64,000 nucleotides of DNA, taken from the NCBI GenBank assembly GCA_001566295.1, contig KQ964259.1, positions 620,001-684,000 of the forward strand. The letters run 5' to 3'. Made by a program: the position numbers and the translations under genes. The notes beneath the pieces were generated by a model, which worked only from the letters and a program-made list of their open reading frames with translations, did no database searches and was not told where the DNA came from. This DNA comes from Microdochium bolleyi (taxonomy: Eukaryota > Ascomycota > Sordariomycetes > Xylariales > Microdochiaceae). Positions 10,142 through 21,091 of this stretch are shown here, one piece after another; within the stretch, counting starts at the first letter, position 1, and the number at the start of each line of letters is the position of its first letter.

Positions 10142-10847
10142 AAGGAAGTCTGCTGTAAAAAGAAAGTAAACGATGGTAAATAGGCCGGTATCTAATGTCT
10201 TATGAACGAGTATAAATTGCGCAAGCATCTCTATTTTTACCGGTGCTTTCATGCTATGATTCGTCAACTAATTTTGCATGAAATGTCTGTGATGGTCTCC
10301 TGCGATGAACAAATGTGTGACGGAGAAGATAACTATGCCATAGTTTTTACCCGACAGAAGCGCACAACATTCGCATAGTTATCAGCAGCTAGAATAAGTC
10401 GTTGTATTTTGTAGCCTTGAGTACGACGGACTTGATGATCCTCAAAATCCAAGAAAATGCGAACAACCAAAATATGACATGTCTAGAAGATTACCACATC
10501 TGGAATTTCTCACCGGCCGTGATTGGCTTTCTAGACTCGTGGGGGTGACACATGCGTGTTGTCAAAAGCTCCGGGAGCTGGAGCCTGAGCTGGAGCGGGA
10601 GCTAGGAGTGGGATGCTACGTCATTGACATCCTCAGTGACGTTTGCCCGATCTCGGGCCTGGCCAGCACTTCAAAGGATTCGGCTGCCTTTATTCAATGG
10701 GAGTAATTGCCATTGGATTCACCGAGATACTTGCCAATTTCTTAGACATTTTAAACAAACAAGTGCGCCATCAGCCAGAATAGCCCGCCTGCAACCATTG
10801 CGAACCACACCTACACCACGAGATCATAGCCGTAACCACAACACATC
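10142..10847. other. Intergenic, SDR to disordered protein
   Basis: 700 bp, AT-richer at the start (3' UTR of the SDR). A 75-codon frame (10479-10706) has no support. No other feature seen. Confidence 0.45.
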
Positions 10848-11423
10848 ATGGACCCCTCCGGACCGTCGCAGCCCTCTTGGCCCGCCGCCTACGAGACAAA
10901 GGGAAACCCAGCCGACTCGAACCCGGCCGAGCAGCGAAACGCCGAGCAGAAGCAGCAGAAGCAGCGCAGCCCGTTGACCGAGGACCGCAAGCCGGGCTCC
11001 AAGCAGCACTCGAGCACCGCCGACGCCCTGCCGTCGAGCCTGGGCCAGGGCAGCCGCGGCCCGCTGCAGGGCGAGGAGCGCCACGGCCGGTCCGACGAGG
11101 ACGTCGGCCGCCACAACGAGCTCGACGGTGAGCAGATGCGCGCCCCCGGCGAGGGCCGCGTCGCGCAGGCCGTCGAGGACAAGCCTGGCGCCGGGCCGCT
11201 GGAGCCGGACTTTGCGAGTGATCTGGACCGGTAAGCCTGCTGACGACACATTCCAGTTGTGGTTCTTGCTATGCTGTGTGTGCTGATCATGTTGCTGCCA
11301 TGAAACAGGAAGAAGCAGGAGCAAGCCCAGCTGCGGGAGGAAATGAAAAGCGCGCGGCAGCATGGCACGATCTCGGACGAGGCCAGCCTCGGACGGGGCA
11401 CCGAAGGACTGCGGGATGCTTAG
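10848..11423 (+). CDS. Conserved small hydrophilic, probably disordered protein
   Basis: Two exons, 10848-11230 and 11309-11423; 498 nt, 165 aa. The intron has a GTAAGC donor and CAG acceptor and joins LDR to KKQEQAQ in phase. The protein is rich in Gln, Glu, Gly, Pro, Arg and Asp, has no Cys, no hydrophobic core and no signal peptide, and should be largely disordered. The C-terminal part (FASDLDRKKQEQAQLREEM) looks like a short charged helix and is the part I would expect to be conserved among filamentous ascomycete hypotheticals. Function unknown. Position just behind a stress-type SDR hints at stress-related expression, but that is inference. Confidence 0.7.
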
Positions 11424-12673
11424 AGTGAAGTTGTGTGAAGTCCTGGAGATTTATATTTTTTCTATATGCGACCAGGAGGAATTGAAAAATGCTCAATTTG
11501 TCTGTTGTCACTTGTGTTGTTACTCGTGGAAATCGGCACGCATTCGGAATCCAGTTCCCCCCGTCTTCAGGCTCAGTGAAGTTGCTTTGCCTTGGGTAAG
11601 TATCAATCAGTGTGTTCTGAGACTTCTGGTCAGATGCTGTTGGTTTTAGTGGTATCTTTGGCAACCACGTATCAGTGATTATTCTACCAGGCAGGGGTTT
11701 ATAGGTGGTTGCCGAGTCGGCTGGTGAGTGACATTTGAGCAATTCGTTGCTGGCCATGTGTCGGCATGATGGATGGCATTATGCGCAAGACCGAACCACT
11801 GATCGAGCATCAGCCCGGTTCGGGTAGAAAGTGAAGACAACTGGAAGAATGCAGAAAAATGCAGAAAAATGCAGAAAAATGCAGAAAAAAAACCCCAACG
11901 GTCATCCCCAACGGTCAACGCATGCACTGTAGCAAGCTCGAGCAAGGGCGTCAATGATGGCTGGACAATAAGCGATTCCATGGCTGAGTCCCGACCTGCT
12001 ATCCGGGATGCACTCAGCTCCCAAGGAGCGCGCCCTTACTATTGACGCTACAACTCATCTACATCATGAGGCCGGATACCGTCAGCATGCATTGACACGA
12101 GCTCTTGACCCGAGTGCCGAGGCCGTGAACGACGCTGCATGCAGGCTGCACTCACTGCACCAGTGCCATGTAGCATGTGTCACGTCCCCGGCTGATGCCG
12201 GTTACTGATCTACCGGCTTGTCTTCGCGGGCGAGCGGGAGGATGCTCCCGGAGGCTTAAAAGCTTGGGCGGCCATTGGGGGGGGGCTGTCACATGCCAGA
12301 ACCCCCTCAAACACCTCTGGATCCACGCGCTACTTCAGAATAACGCGACAATGATGTCATGCACGGAACTACCCACCCTCGCTTGCCGGCTCTGCAGGCG
12401 AGGGACGCGCACGTTGCCAACGCCATTGTGCAGCTTGGCTGCTGATGGTTGGGCGGCACATTGCTCATCCCATAGCCCGTGAGCGTGCTCGAGTCCTCAA
12501 TTGGCTCGCTGCTAGCTGTCTCGGCCGAGAACTCAATTGCTAAAACCAGTGCCAGGCTGTTCTCAGTGTCTCACTGCCGACTCGCAATCCTTTTCCCTCA
12601 ATCACCTCTCCACACGTACCAGCACACAAGATCACAGCTCTGCTTCTTGTGCCGCTGATCAACAACGACCACC
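11424..12673. other. Intergenic region with two short direct repeats
   Basis: 1.25 kb without a supported gene. It holds the 10-nt tandem repeat at 11851-11890, directly followed by a duplicated CCCCAACGGTCA (about 11892-11918), and a G-run near 12277. The last few hundred bases, C/T-rich before 12674, are the likely promoter of the monooxygenase. Confidence 0.5.
11851..11890. repeat. 10-bp tandem repeat GCAGAAAAAT, four copies
   Basis: Three perfect copies plus a fourth ending in A instead of T, all seen directly. It is followed by two copies of CCCCAACGGTCA. Confidence 0.9.
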
Positions 12674-14424
12674 ATGCCGGCCTCTTCGGGCGACACGCGG
12701 GTTGCGAACCCCCTCTTCCATCCGATACTCTTCGCCTACCAGATCCTCCAGTGGCTGCTGGACGTGATCCTCTCACCGACTCCGCCCGCTCCGGGACAGA
12801 GCCTCAACCGCCCGCACATCGCCATCATCGGTGCGGGCATCACGGGAGTCACATCCGCTGCTCACTGCGTCGGCCATGGCTTTGATGTCACCATCTTCGA
12901 GGGGAGTGATGAGAAGAGCAGTGTCGGCGGGATCTGGAGCGTGAGTACTGCCCCATGGTGTTGCCATCCACCAAGAGTAACGACCGAGAGGATACCAAAA
13001 ACTAATCACTGCCTCCTCCGTGCACGCAGAAAGTCAACAGCACCTCGAGCCTCCAGATCCACTCGGTCATGTACCGCTTCCACCCCTCGGTCAAGTGGGA
13101 TCGGGGCTACCCGGACCGGCAGCAGATCCTGAGCCAGGTGCGGCAGCTCTGGGAGACGTACGGCCTGCAGGGCAAGACCAAGTTCGACACAAAGGTGGAG
13201 AAGGTCTACAAGGACGACAAGGGCCGCTGGATCGTAAACGACCCCAGCAACGGCTACTTTGCGGGCGTCATTGCCGCCGTGGGCACATGCGGCGACCCCA
13301 AGAAGCCGCATATGGACGGCATGGAACGCTTCCAGGGCCCAGTATACCACTCGAGCAAGCTGGACGGGTAAGACTTCTTCTCTTTCCCTGTAACCTTGTA
13401 TTTGATATCATGTTATAAGGGAAAATGCTGATGACGGGACCCCCCCTGCAGTGTCGAAGCGGAGGGCAAGAACATTGTCGTTATTGGTGGCGGCGCCAGT
13501 GCCGTCGAGGCGCTCGAGTTTGCGGCCGAGGAGAAGGCCAAGAAGGTCTACATCCTCTCGCGCAGCGACAAGTGGATCATCCCGCGCAACCTTATCGTCG
13601 ACGTCCTGCTGTCGCTCAACATCTTCGGCCAGGAGACCTTCCTGTCCTTCATCCCCGAGGGCCTGCTCCGCAAGTTCTTCTACCGCGACGACCTCGCGGA
13701 CATTGCGCCCACGGACAAGGGCATCTTCGAGGACACGCCCATGGTCAACTCGGACGTCATGGACAAGCTGCGCTCGGGCGAGGCCGAGTGGGTGCGCTGC
13801 GACATCGAGGGGTTCACGGACCACGGGGTCGTCGTGAACCAGCGCGGCAAGGGCGTGCCCAAGGGAGGGCCCGGCAAGCACCGCACCATCAAGGCCGACA
13901 TGGTCGTCATGGCCACGGGCTACAAGCGCCCGTCCCTCGAGTTCCTGCCCGACGACTGCTTCGAGGAGCCCTACGGCCCGCCGAACTGGTACCTCCAGAC
14001 TTTCCCCCCCGGCCACCCCTCCGTGTCGGCCATCAACTGCACGTACGTCTCGGCCATCGGCACCGTCGGCAACTGGCACATTGGCATCTACACGCGGATC
14101 CTGCTCATGTTCCTCACCGACCCCTTCACCCGCCCCAGCGCGTGGTGGATGCGCCGCTGGATCGACATGACCAAGGTCCTCAAGGCCACGAGCCCGACCG
14201 CCGCGTTCGACTTCTTCACGTACCTCGAGCTGGTGTGGTGGTTCGTCTTCTGCATCACCTTCAACCCGTTCCGCTGGAAGTGGGCGTTCTTCGTCTTCTT
14301 CGGGCTCGGGTTCGCGCTGCCGAACAAGGTCGTGGCCGTCGAGAGGCAGGTCAGGAACGGGCTGGGCTTGGCGACGGGGGAGACTACTGGGAGGATTGGG
14401 AAGGACGAGGGCCACAGTTTCTGA
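12674..14424 (+). CDS. Flavin-containing monooxygenase-like oxidoreductase
   Basis: Exons 12674-12940, 13030-13367, 13452-14424; 1578 nt, 525 aa; both introns are GT-AG and in phase. The FAD Rossmann motif GAGITG lies near residue 54, followed by EGSDEKSSVGGIW; the second dinucleotide (NADPH) motif GGGASA starts exon 3; an ATGY motif follows in the middle of exon 3. This is the layout of class B/FMO-type monooxygenases. The N-terminus has a hydrophobic segment (HPILFAYQILQWLLDVIL), and the C-terminal region has further hydrophobic stretches (WWFVFCITF, WAFFVFFGLGFAL), so it is probably membrane-bound. Substrate unknown; no biosynthetic gene cluster around it. Confidence 0.88.
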
Positions 14425-14690
14425 GCTGGGAAAATTCCCGGATCGGACGGGCTGTGCACTGGAAGCAGGATTTGGCAAGAGCCCGGCTGGTACGCTGATG
14501 GGGAACCTCGACGACATACACGGCCGACTCATATGATGAGAAGAATGGGCCCAAGACTCACGCACATCAGGAGAAAAATGTCCGACGAAAATCGGCGTCT
14601 TGTTTGAACAAAGAATGGCATAATTTAGATTCCCAAAACACCGCTCGATGCAAGATGTGTGACTTTTCAAATGGAAGGCCTTGTGTACAA

Positions 14691-15869
14691 TCACCTCCGC
14701 TTGCCCTTGTCTCTGCGGCCAGCCTCCATGACCTTGACGCGCTTGTTGAAGCGATCGCCAATCTCCCGAGTGCTCTCGTTGAGCCCGCTGCCTCTCGCGC
14801 TGTCCGTCGTCTCGCGGCCGCGCTTGCGGCTCTTCTCCAGCAGCGCCCGCGTGCCGCCCGAGCCGCCGCTCTTCCGACCCGTCATCCTCGAGATGCGATC
14901 CACACCCTCGCCCAGCTCCCGCCAATCTTCGCCACCAAACTGCGTCCGCGAGCTGCGGCCCTCGATCTTGCTGCGCTTCGCCCGGTCCTTCTTGCTCTCA
15001 TTTGGCAGGCGCACAAAGTTGGTCTCCTCGTAGTCGCGCCGGCGGTCCTCCTCGGCCTTCTGACCCGCTGTCTTGATCTTGCGACCACCCGCCACAATCG
15101 TAGTGCCGACACTAGGCATTGCCAAGGGCGCCACGGACAGCTCCTCGGCAATGTACTCGTCCATCGTGGCCGACTTCATGGGGCGCCGGTCGCCACGGGA
15201 CTCGCGCCGCTCGGTCGTGGGCATGACGGTTGGCGCGATCTTGGGAGGTCGGTAGACGCCAGACTTGTCCTCCGCCGTGGCGGCTGCAGCCATGCCCACG
15301 GCTGTCGCTGACGTAGGCTTCGCGAAGCCGTGGATGCCCGGTCCGAGCTGCTTCGCTGACGCTTGGCCTGGTCTTACCAGGCTGCCGCCGCCGTTGTCCG
15401 CCTCGTCATCCTCGTCGTCCGAGCCTGATTCTTCATCGTTGCTGTCGCCATGGCCAGCTGCCTTCTTCTGCGCGAGATATTCTTTCCGGCGGTCGGCGTC
15501 GTCGGCGGCGCGCAGCATCTTGTCTAGCTGGAAGCGAAGCTTATCCTCGAGGGGCCGGACGCCCTTGTCCATGAACAGGCGGAGCTCGACCAGTTTCTTG
15601 ACCACATCGTCGGAGAGCTGCGAGCTGGCATCGTCGTCGTTGTCATTCGTGGAAGCAGCGCCGTTCTTTGCGTTGCGGATCTTGAGAAGGATGAGGAAGA
15701 CGAGGTTCTGGAGGTATGAGAGGAGGAGCTCGTTCTTGACGTCGAGTAGTGACACGCCGTCCTGTGTGGGCTGGATGAGACCGGCGACTTTGGGGGTTGC
15801 GTCAATGGCCGAGTTCAGAGAATTGGTGAGAGAGTCGAGCAGGGCTGGGAGGGAGGTTTGGACCGCCAT
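14691..15869 (-). CDS. LCP5: U3 snoRNP-associated Lcp5/neuroguidin (Sas10/Utp3/C1D family)
   Basis: Intron-less, 392 aa. The N-terminal Sas10/Utp3/C1D domain (about 8-115) contains LLDVKNELLLSYLQNLVFLILLK and RPLEDKLRFQLDKML, both hallmarks of the family. An acidic linker follows (EESGSDDEDDEAD, about 145-160), then the conserved YRPPKIAP segment and a strongly basic C-terminus with NKRVKVMEAGRRDKGKRR, as in Lcp5/neuroguidin. It acts in the nucleolus in 18S pre-rRNA processing as part of the small-subunit processome. The gene is divergent from the TM9 gene. Confidence 0.9.
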   Translation of the reverse strand: MAVQTSLPALLDSLTNSLNSAIDATPKVAGLIQPTQDGVSLLDVKNELLLSYLQNLVFLILLKIRNAKNGAASTNDNDDDASSQLSDDVVKKLVELRLFMDKGVRPLEDKLRFQLDKMLRAADDADRRKEYLAQKKAAGHGDSNDEESGSDDEDDEADNGGGSLVRPGQASAKQLGPGIHGFAKPTSATAVGMAAAATAEDKSGVYRPPKIAPTVMPTTERRESRGDRRPMKSATMDEYIAEELSVAPLAMPSVGTTIVAGGRKIKTAGQKAEEDRRRDYEETNFVRLPNESKKDRAKRSKIEGRSSRTQFGGEDWRELGEGVDRISRMTGRKSGGSGGTRALLEKSRKRGRETTDSARGSGLNESTREIGDRFNKRVKVMEAGRRDKGKRR

Positions 15870-16666
15870 GGTGTGCAGTTGGTTCGTCGGCGACGAGCTT
15901 CAGCGTTGAGGGCTGTAAGTCCGGTCGCGATTATTGCCTGGCTGCAGGACTGGTGTTCAGACGAGGTGACCTGCAAGGGACCTCGAGTTGATGGTCCAGA
16001 AAATTATTGACGGGCGATAGCGATAAGCAAAAGCTGGGCTTGCCGGGATGCACCTGCCTGCTGGGGTCCGCCGCACTAGTGCCACCACGACGGAGCTCAG
16101 TGCCCGCCAGCTTACATAATGCAGGCTGCCGTTGGCCGTCACAGAACAATTGCTTGTGAGGATCCTGGCAGGCAGGGGCACTAGTCCCTACGCTTACCTT
16201 GCCTTACGCTGTCGTATCAACTGGCCAGTCTGAGGTGGGCAGTGCTGCATAGCTCCATCTTGCTGCTATAACTTTCTCGTCAGACCCAGGAAGCGATCGT
16301 GTCACGGAGCGACAGACAATCCAGAGCTCAGCTCGACAACATACGTACATCATCATACCTCGACATCGTATACCACGCCACAACGCCGGCCGCAGCTGCA
16401 CGAGCCCCGGGCTGCAAGTTTCTTGCCCCAGAGGCCCTCGCCATCCACCAGCTGTGCGCAGCGAACCCCTTGGTAGTCTCCAGAGCCACAACGCTCGACA
16501 GCCAGTGACGCGCGTCTGCCTATCCAGTCACGGCCGAAGCTCGCGGGACTCAATGGGACATTGCTAGAGTAAGAAATAAGACTACGAAGATATATAGCAT
16601 CCTTCTGACATTGTCGCCAATGCTCTTGCAGACCTCCACACGCTCCGCACCCCGAACGTTCCGATC
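15870..16666. promoter_or_regulatory. Divergent intergenic region LCP5 / TM9
   Basis: Roughly 800 bp serving both genes. A TATATAG at 16591-16597 lies 70 bp before the TM9 ATG, close enough that it may be inside the transcript. No gene seen. Confidence 0.45.
16591..16597 (+). promoter_or_regulatory. Putative TATA box upstream of the TM9 gene
   Basis: TATATAG 70 bp before the ATG at 16667. Sequence and spacing only. Confidence 0.3.
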
Positions 16667-18689
16667 ATGAAGACGACAACCCTGGCGGCGCCCACGACGG
16701 CGCTGCTGACAGCGCTATGCGCCCTGCCGTCGTTCACATCCGCCTTCTATCTGCCCGGCGTCGCGCCCACATCCTACAAGCCCGGCGCGAGGGTACCGCT
16801 CAATGTTAATAGCATAAAGCCTCTCGCCTCCCAGCAGGATGCTCGCCTCTACTCCGTCATGGCGTACGATTACTACACCGAAAAGTTCGGCTTCTGCCAA
16901 CCTGATGGCGGGCCTAAGTACGTGGCAGAGAGCCTGGGAAGCATCCTCTTCGGCGACCGGATCATGTCCTCTCCATTCGAGCTCAACATGGCCCGCAACG
17001 AGTCCTGCAAGTCGCTCTGCGAGGTCACCTACGACAGGCCAGCCGCGCACTTCGTGAACAAGCGCATCATGCAGGGCTATGCCCTCAACTGGCTGATAGA
17101 CGGACTGCCCGCGGGTCAATTGACGATAGAACAGATGACCGACACAACCTTCTACAGCCCTGGTTTTGCGATAGGTCAGGGCTCAGCAACGGACCCGGAT
17201 TCGGCGGCTTTCTTCAACAATCACTACGAAATCCAAATCGAATATCACGAGGTCAATGGCGACCCTGAACAGCTCAGAGTCGTCGGCGTCATTGTGCAAC
17301 CATGGTCTAAGGACTATGGCGGAGCCGAGCCACGCTGCCAAGAGGACTACCCACCGCTTGTGCTCAGGGAGGACGACGAGAAGGGCACTCCTGTCCGCTT
17401 CACATACTCCGTGTACTGGACTCGCTCTGAAACTGCCTGGGCTACGCGTTGGGACAAGTATCTCCATGTCTACGACCCCAAAATCCACTGGTTCTCGCTC
17501 ATCAACTCGGCAGTCGTCGTGGTCTTCCTCACGATCACCGTTTCTTCCGTTTTGTTCCGGGCGCTCAAGAAGGATATCGCGCGCTACAACCGCTTGGACC
17601 AGATCAACCTCGACGATCTCTCGGGTACATCCGCGCTCGATGAGGATGGCGTGCAGGAGGACTCTGGCTGGAAGCTTGTGCACGGCGACGTCTTCCGTGC
17701 GCCATCGCACCCTCTGCTCCTCTCGATCTTCCTCGGCAATGGGGCGCAGCTATTTGTCATGACCGGCTTCACCATCTGCTTCGCCCTCCTGGGATTCCTG
17801 TCGCCTTCCAACCGCGGATCGCTGGGCACACTCATGATCCTGCTCTACACGCTTCTGAGTTTCGTCGGGGGATACACCTCTGCACGGGTTTACAAGTCTC
17901 TTGGTGGTGAGAAGTGGAGACTGAACATTGGCTTGACCCCGGTCCTCGTTCCTGGCATCGTCTTTGGCACCTTCTTCTTCCTCAACCTCTTCCTTTGGGC
18001 GAACCAGGCGGCAGGAGCTGTGCCAATCACGACCATGTTCGTCATTGTCGCCATCTGGTTCGTTATCTCGGTCCCGCTGTCGCTCGGCGGTTCCTGGTTC
18101 GGTTTCCGCTCTCGCGCCATTGAGCCACCAGTCCGGACCAACCAGATCCCTCGCCAGATCCCACCTACGACCACCTACCTCAAGCCCCTTCCAAGCATGC
18201 TGCTTGTCGGCATCCTCCCGTTCGGCGCGATCTTTGTCGAGCTCTACTTCATCATGAGCTCGATCTGGTTTAGCAAGATCTACTATATGTTTGGCTTCCT
18301 CTTCCTCTGCTACGGCCTTATGATCATCACTTGCGCCGCGGTGACTGTCCTCATGGTCTACTTCTTACTATGCTCGGAGAACTACCACTGGCAGTGGCGA
18401 TCGTTCCTGGCCGCGGGCATGAGCGCCGGGTACATATTTGCCAACGCTCTCATCTACCTGGTCAGCAAGCTCTCGCTTGGAGGGCTGTCTGGCACTGTCC
18501 TCTACATTGGATACAGCGCTCTGCTTTCTTTCTTGTTCTTCATCTTGACTGGTAAGTCCCGCATGCTCGCATATAGGCTGGTTAAACGGCTCGCGTGACT
18601 AACCTTTTTTGTCATCGGCAGGCTCTATTGGATTCTTCGCGAGCTGGTGGTTTGTACAGAAGATTTACAAGTCCATCAAGATCGACTAA
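16667..18689 (+). CDS. TM9/EMP70 nonaspanin, Golgi/endosomal nine-TM protein
   Basis: Exons 16667-18551 and 18622-18689; 1953 nt, 650 aa, close to the usual TM9SF length. Signal peptide (about 1-26), then a long lumenal domain with YDYYTEKFGFCQP, GDRIMSSPFEL and SWTR-like YWTRSETAW segments characteristic of the family. Nine helices follow from about residue 280, including YKSLGGEKWRLN and the loop with NQIPRQIP. The second exon encodes the last helix and ends KIYKSIKID; the terminal KxD matches the KXD/E COPI-binding retention signal known for TM9 proteins. Role: sorting and glycine-rich TM domain cargo handling, adhesion and endosomal/Golgi traffic (family knowledge). Confidence 0.95.
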
Positions 18690-19370
18690 ATTTCCACGGA
18701 CAGAGGGGCTACCAAGTAGCTATGGATCAGCGCAATGACCAGCATTGTGAGGTGGGAACAAAAGGGCAGCAGTGTAATGATGATACTGCCAGAGGCAGAG
18801 TATCTCTAGGTGTTGTGAAGAGGGCCACTTAGGAAAAAACAGGCTGCCCGAAGCTACGAGCAGAAACGACTCCGAGAATAGCGCGGCGTTGCATACAAAC
18901 AATTACATAGATTTGCATTTTCGTCTGATGCTTTCAAGAATATCAGTGCCGACCGAACATGGCGCAGGCTTGACGTAGACAATTTTGAAAGTGGGCTCGG
19001 TCTTCTGCAGGACAGGTGAACTAGTGTACACCTCTTGTGTCTTCACAGACGAGGCTGAAGAAAGAAACCTGAATTGACACAGCAGTATATGCCTTGCCCC
19101 TGGACAGTTCAGGGGCTCGTAGAAAAAGACAAAAGGTGCCAGTGGTCGAATGTGGGAAAGTTCTGGTTCGTACAGATCTTGATTATGCTTTCTACCCTAT
19201 GATCCAAAAGCTTTATACCTCTATCGTTCCTTCGTGAAAAATAGTACAAGACGGGTCCTCCTCCATTAAACTTTTATCGGGTGACTGTGCCATTATATGA
19301 AATTCGCCACCCCGGCGCCTCACCCCTTGACGAGAGTCCCGTCGTTCTTCACAACAGGAGCCCCTCTTTA
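18690..19370. other. Tail-to-tail intergenic region
   Basis: 680 bp between convergent genes, AT-richer than flanks. Probably two 3' UTRs; no other feature seen. Confidence 0.5.
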
Positions 19371-20443
19371 TCAGTCTATCCTCTTGGATATCCCCCAGCC
19401 GTTGCCCACTCCGTTCATGCCGTACCCCAGCGGCGTCGCGCCGCCCATGCCCCGGCCGCGCAGCCTCTTGGGCAGGATCACGCCAAAGAAGTACACGGCC
19501 GAGGCGAGCACGCCGGCGGTGAACGAGACGAGCGCGTAGAAGACGGTGCTGGCGTACACGTGCCCGCCCATGCCCTGCCACTCGACGGTGCCCTCGGTCT
19601 TGGGCAGCGCGGGCGTGGGGAACCAGCGCACGCTGAGCTGCAGGGGGAGAGGGTCGCCGATGACGAGCCGCCGCGAGGCAGTGCCGGCCATGTGGCTGAG
19701 CGGGCTGGTGCTGTAGGCCGCGCCCGAGTCGAGCACGCCGCTGTCGTGGTGGTGCAGGTGGTGCTTGGGCACGCTGTGGAGCAGCACGTTCAGGTGCGTG
19801 CTGATGTGGAGGTGGCTCTTCTGCAGGGTGCCCGCGAGGGCGAAGACGAGCGGGATGTACTCCTGCGGCGGGGGCGCCTCGCCGACGATCTCGACCTGGG
19901 CGGGCGGGCGCGCGGGCAGGCGGCAGGCGAGCGGCGCGTCGTTGTGGATGTAGAACTCGAGCAGGTGGAAGAACGGGCTTTGATTTGGCACGGTATATGG
20001 TTAGAAGGGAGTTCTGCTCGTCATCGTGGTGGGTGTGGAAGTGGTTGTGGTCGTGCCTTACTCGTCGATCATGGGGATGGTGCAGTTGAGCTCCGTCTCG
20101 ATGCCGTAGCGGAAGTGCAGCGGTTGGCTCGTCTCCTGGCACGTGGGAAAGGGGATCCATTGGATCTGCTCATGCTCGTCGGATATATGCTCGCCTGTTT
20201 CTCTGTGTGTCGAGGAATACATATTTTGTGTCAGATGTGCCCAGGTACGCCGAGAGGTTGGGCGCTGGACGACGCGGGGACTACTGACATGCTCCTGTTC
20301 ATGCATTCGACTGGGATCGTCGCGCCGTAGTGGTATGAGGGAAGCAGCTCGTCCTTTGTGTTGTCGGTCGCGGCGGCGGCGAGTTGCGGTATGGAGAGGA
20401 GCAGCGCACTGCAAAGAGCGGCACGGACGGCGGAGGGAGCCAT
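19371..20443 (-). CDS. Conserved fungal type I membrane protein of unknown function
   Basis: Exons (minus) 20443-20289, 20202-20062, 19977-19371; 155+141+607 nt, 300 aa. The phases fit exactly: exon 1 ends VECMNRS plus two bases and exon 2 continues with ETGEH and IQWIPFPTC. Residues 1 to about 26 form a signal peptide (ALCSALLLSIPQLAAAA). The lumenal domain has paired cysteines (VEC, PTC, NC, LAC) and NRS/NCT glycosylation sequons. A membrane helix lies near 245-268 (STVFYALVSFTAGVLASAVYFFGVIL), and a basic, Gly-rich cytosolic tail of about 32 residues follows. It looks like a conserved ER/Golgi protein, but I do not recognise a named family. Confidence 0.8.
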
Positions 20444-21091
20444 CGCGGCCACGTGTGCCGAAGGGGCTGAATGCGCCTGTTGGCGGTTCGATTGCGCGGG
20501 CGGTGCAATTGGGGTTGGCTCAGCAGCGAGCTATCGGCCTGCCGCTGGTGCAAGGCTGTAGTAGAGCGAGGGACTCGACGTCGGCGACGGAGTGGTGTCG
20601 AGGGGCTGCGTGGGGGAAAGCCGTGATGGCGGTCGTGTGGAGGAGACGACAAGTTGGAGTCTGGTTGGAGCTGGAGCCATGCGGGTGGGAAAAAGTGACA
20701 GACGGATTCAGGGGTCTCCGCCTCCAACGCTCCTCCAACGCTCCTCCCTTGCAGGGGTCTCGCCGGGACCTGCCGGCGCCAGTGAGATCCGCCTTTCTGG
20801 CATGCATCTGTAAGTGATTCTGGGCGTCGTCCTTGGAAGCTCAAAACTAACTTGATGACTTCGTCCTGAGCCTCCGTAGCGGCATAATTGTGGCATTGAT
20901 GGTCGCTGCCCGAGAAGGCCTACTAGCCCCCTTCCTCCTCCTAGTCCATCGTGGTAAAACCGGCGTGAAATCCGCAGTCACAGCCCAAGATCTCTACTAG
21001 AGGGCCAAGAAGTCAGACACGGACTGATCTTCCTTTGAATGATACAGAAGCTACCATGTGCCAAAGTCCGATCAGCTAATTCCGCAAGCTA
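20444..21091. other. Intergenic, type I membrane protein promoter / GNAT 3' end
   Basis: Both flanking genes are on the minus strand. The region nearest 20443 is the promoter; 21000-21091 is probably 3' UTR of the GNAT gene. No gene supported. Confidence 0.45.

Noticed and set aside
13408..14925. 505-codon minus-strand open frame opposite the monooxygenase
   Set aside because: It mirrors the GC-rich third positions of the real gene, has low-complexity Asp/Glu/Arg/Val composition and no domain; the plus-strand exons splice cleanly.
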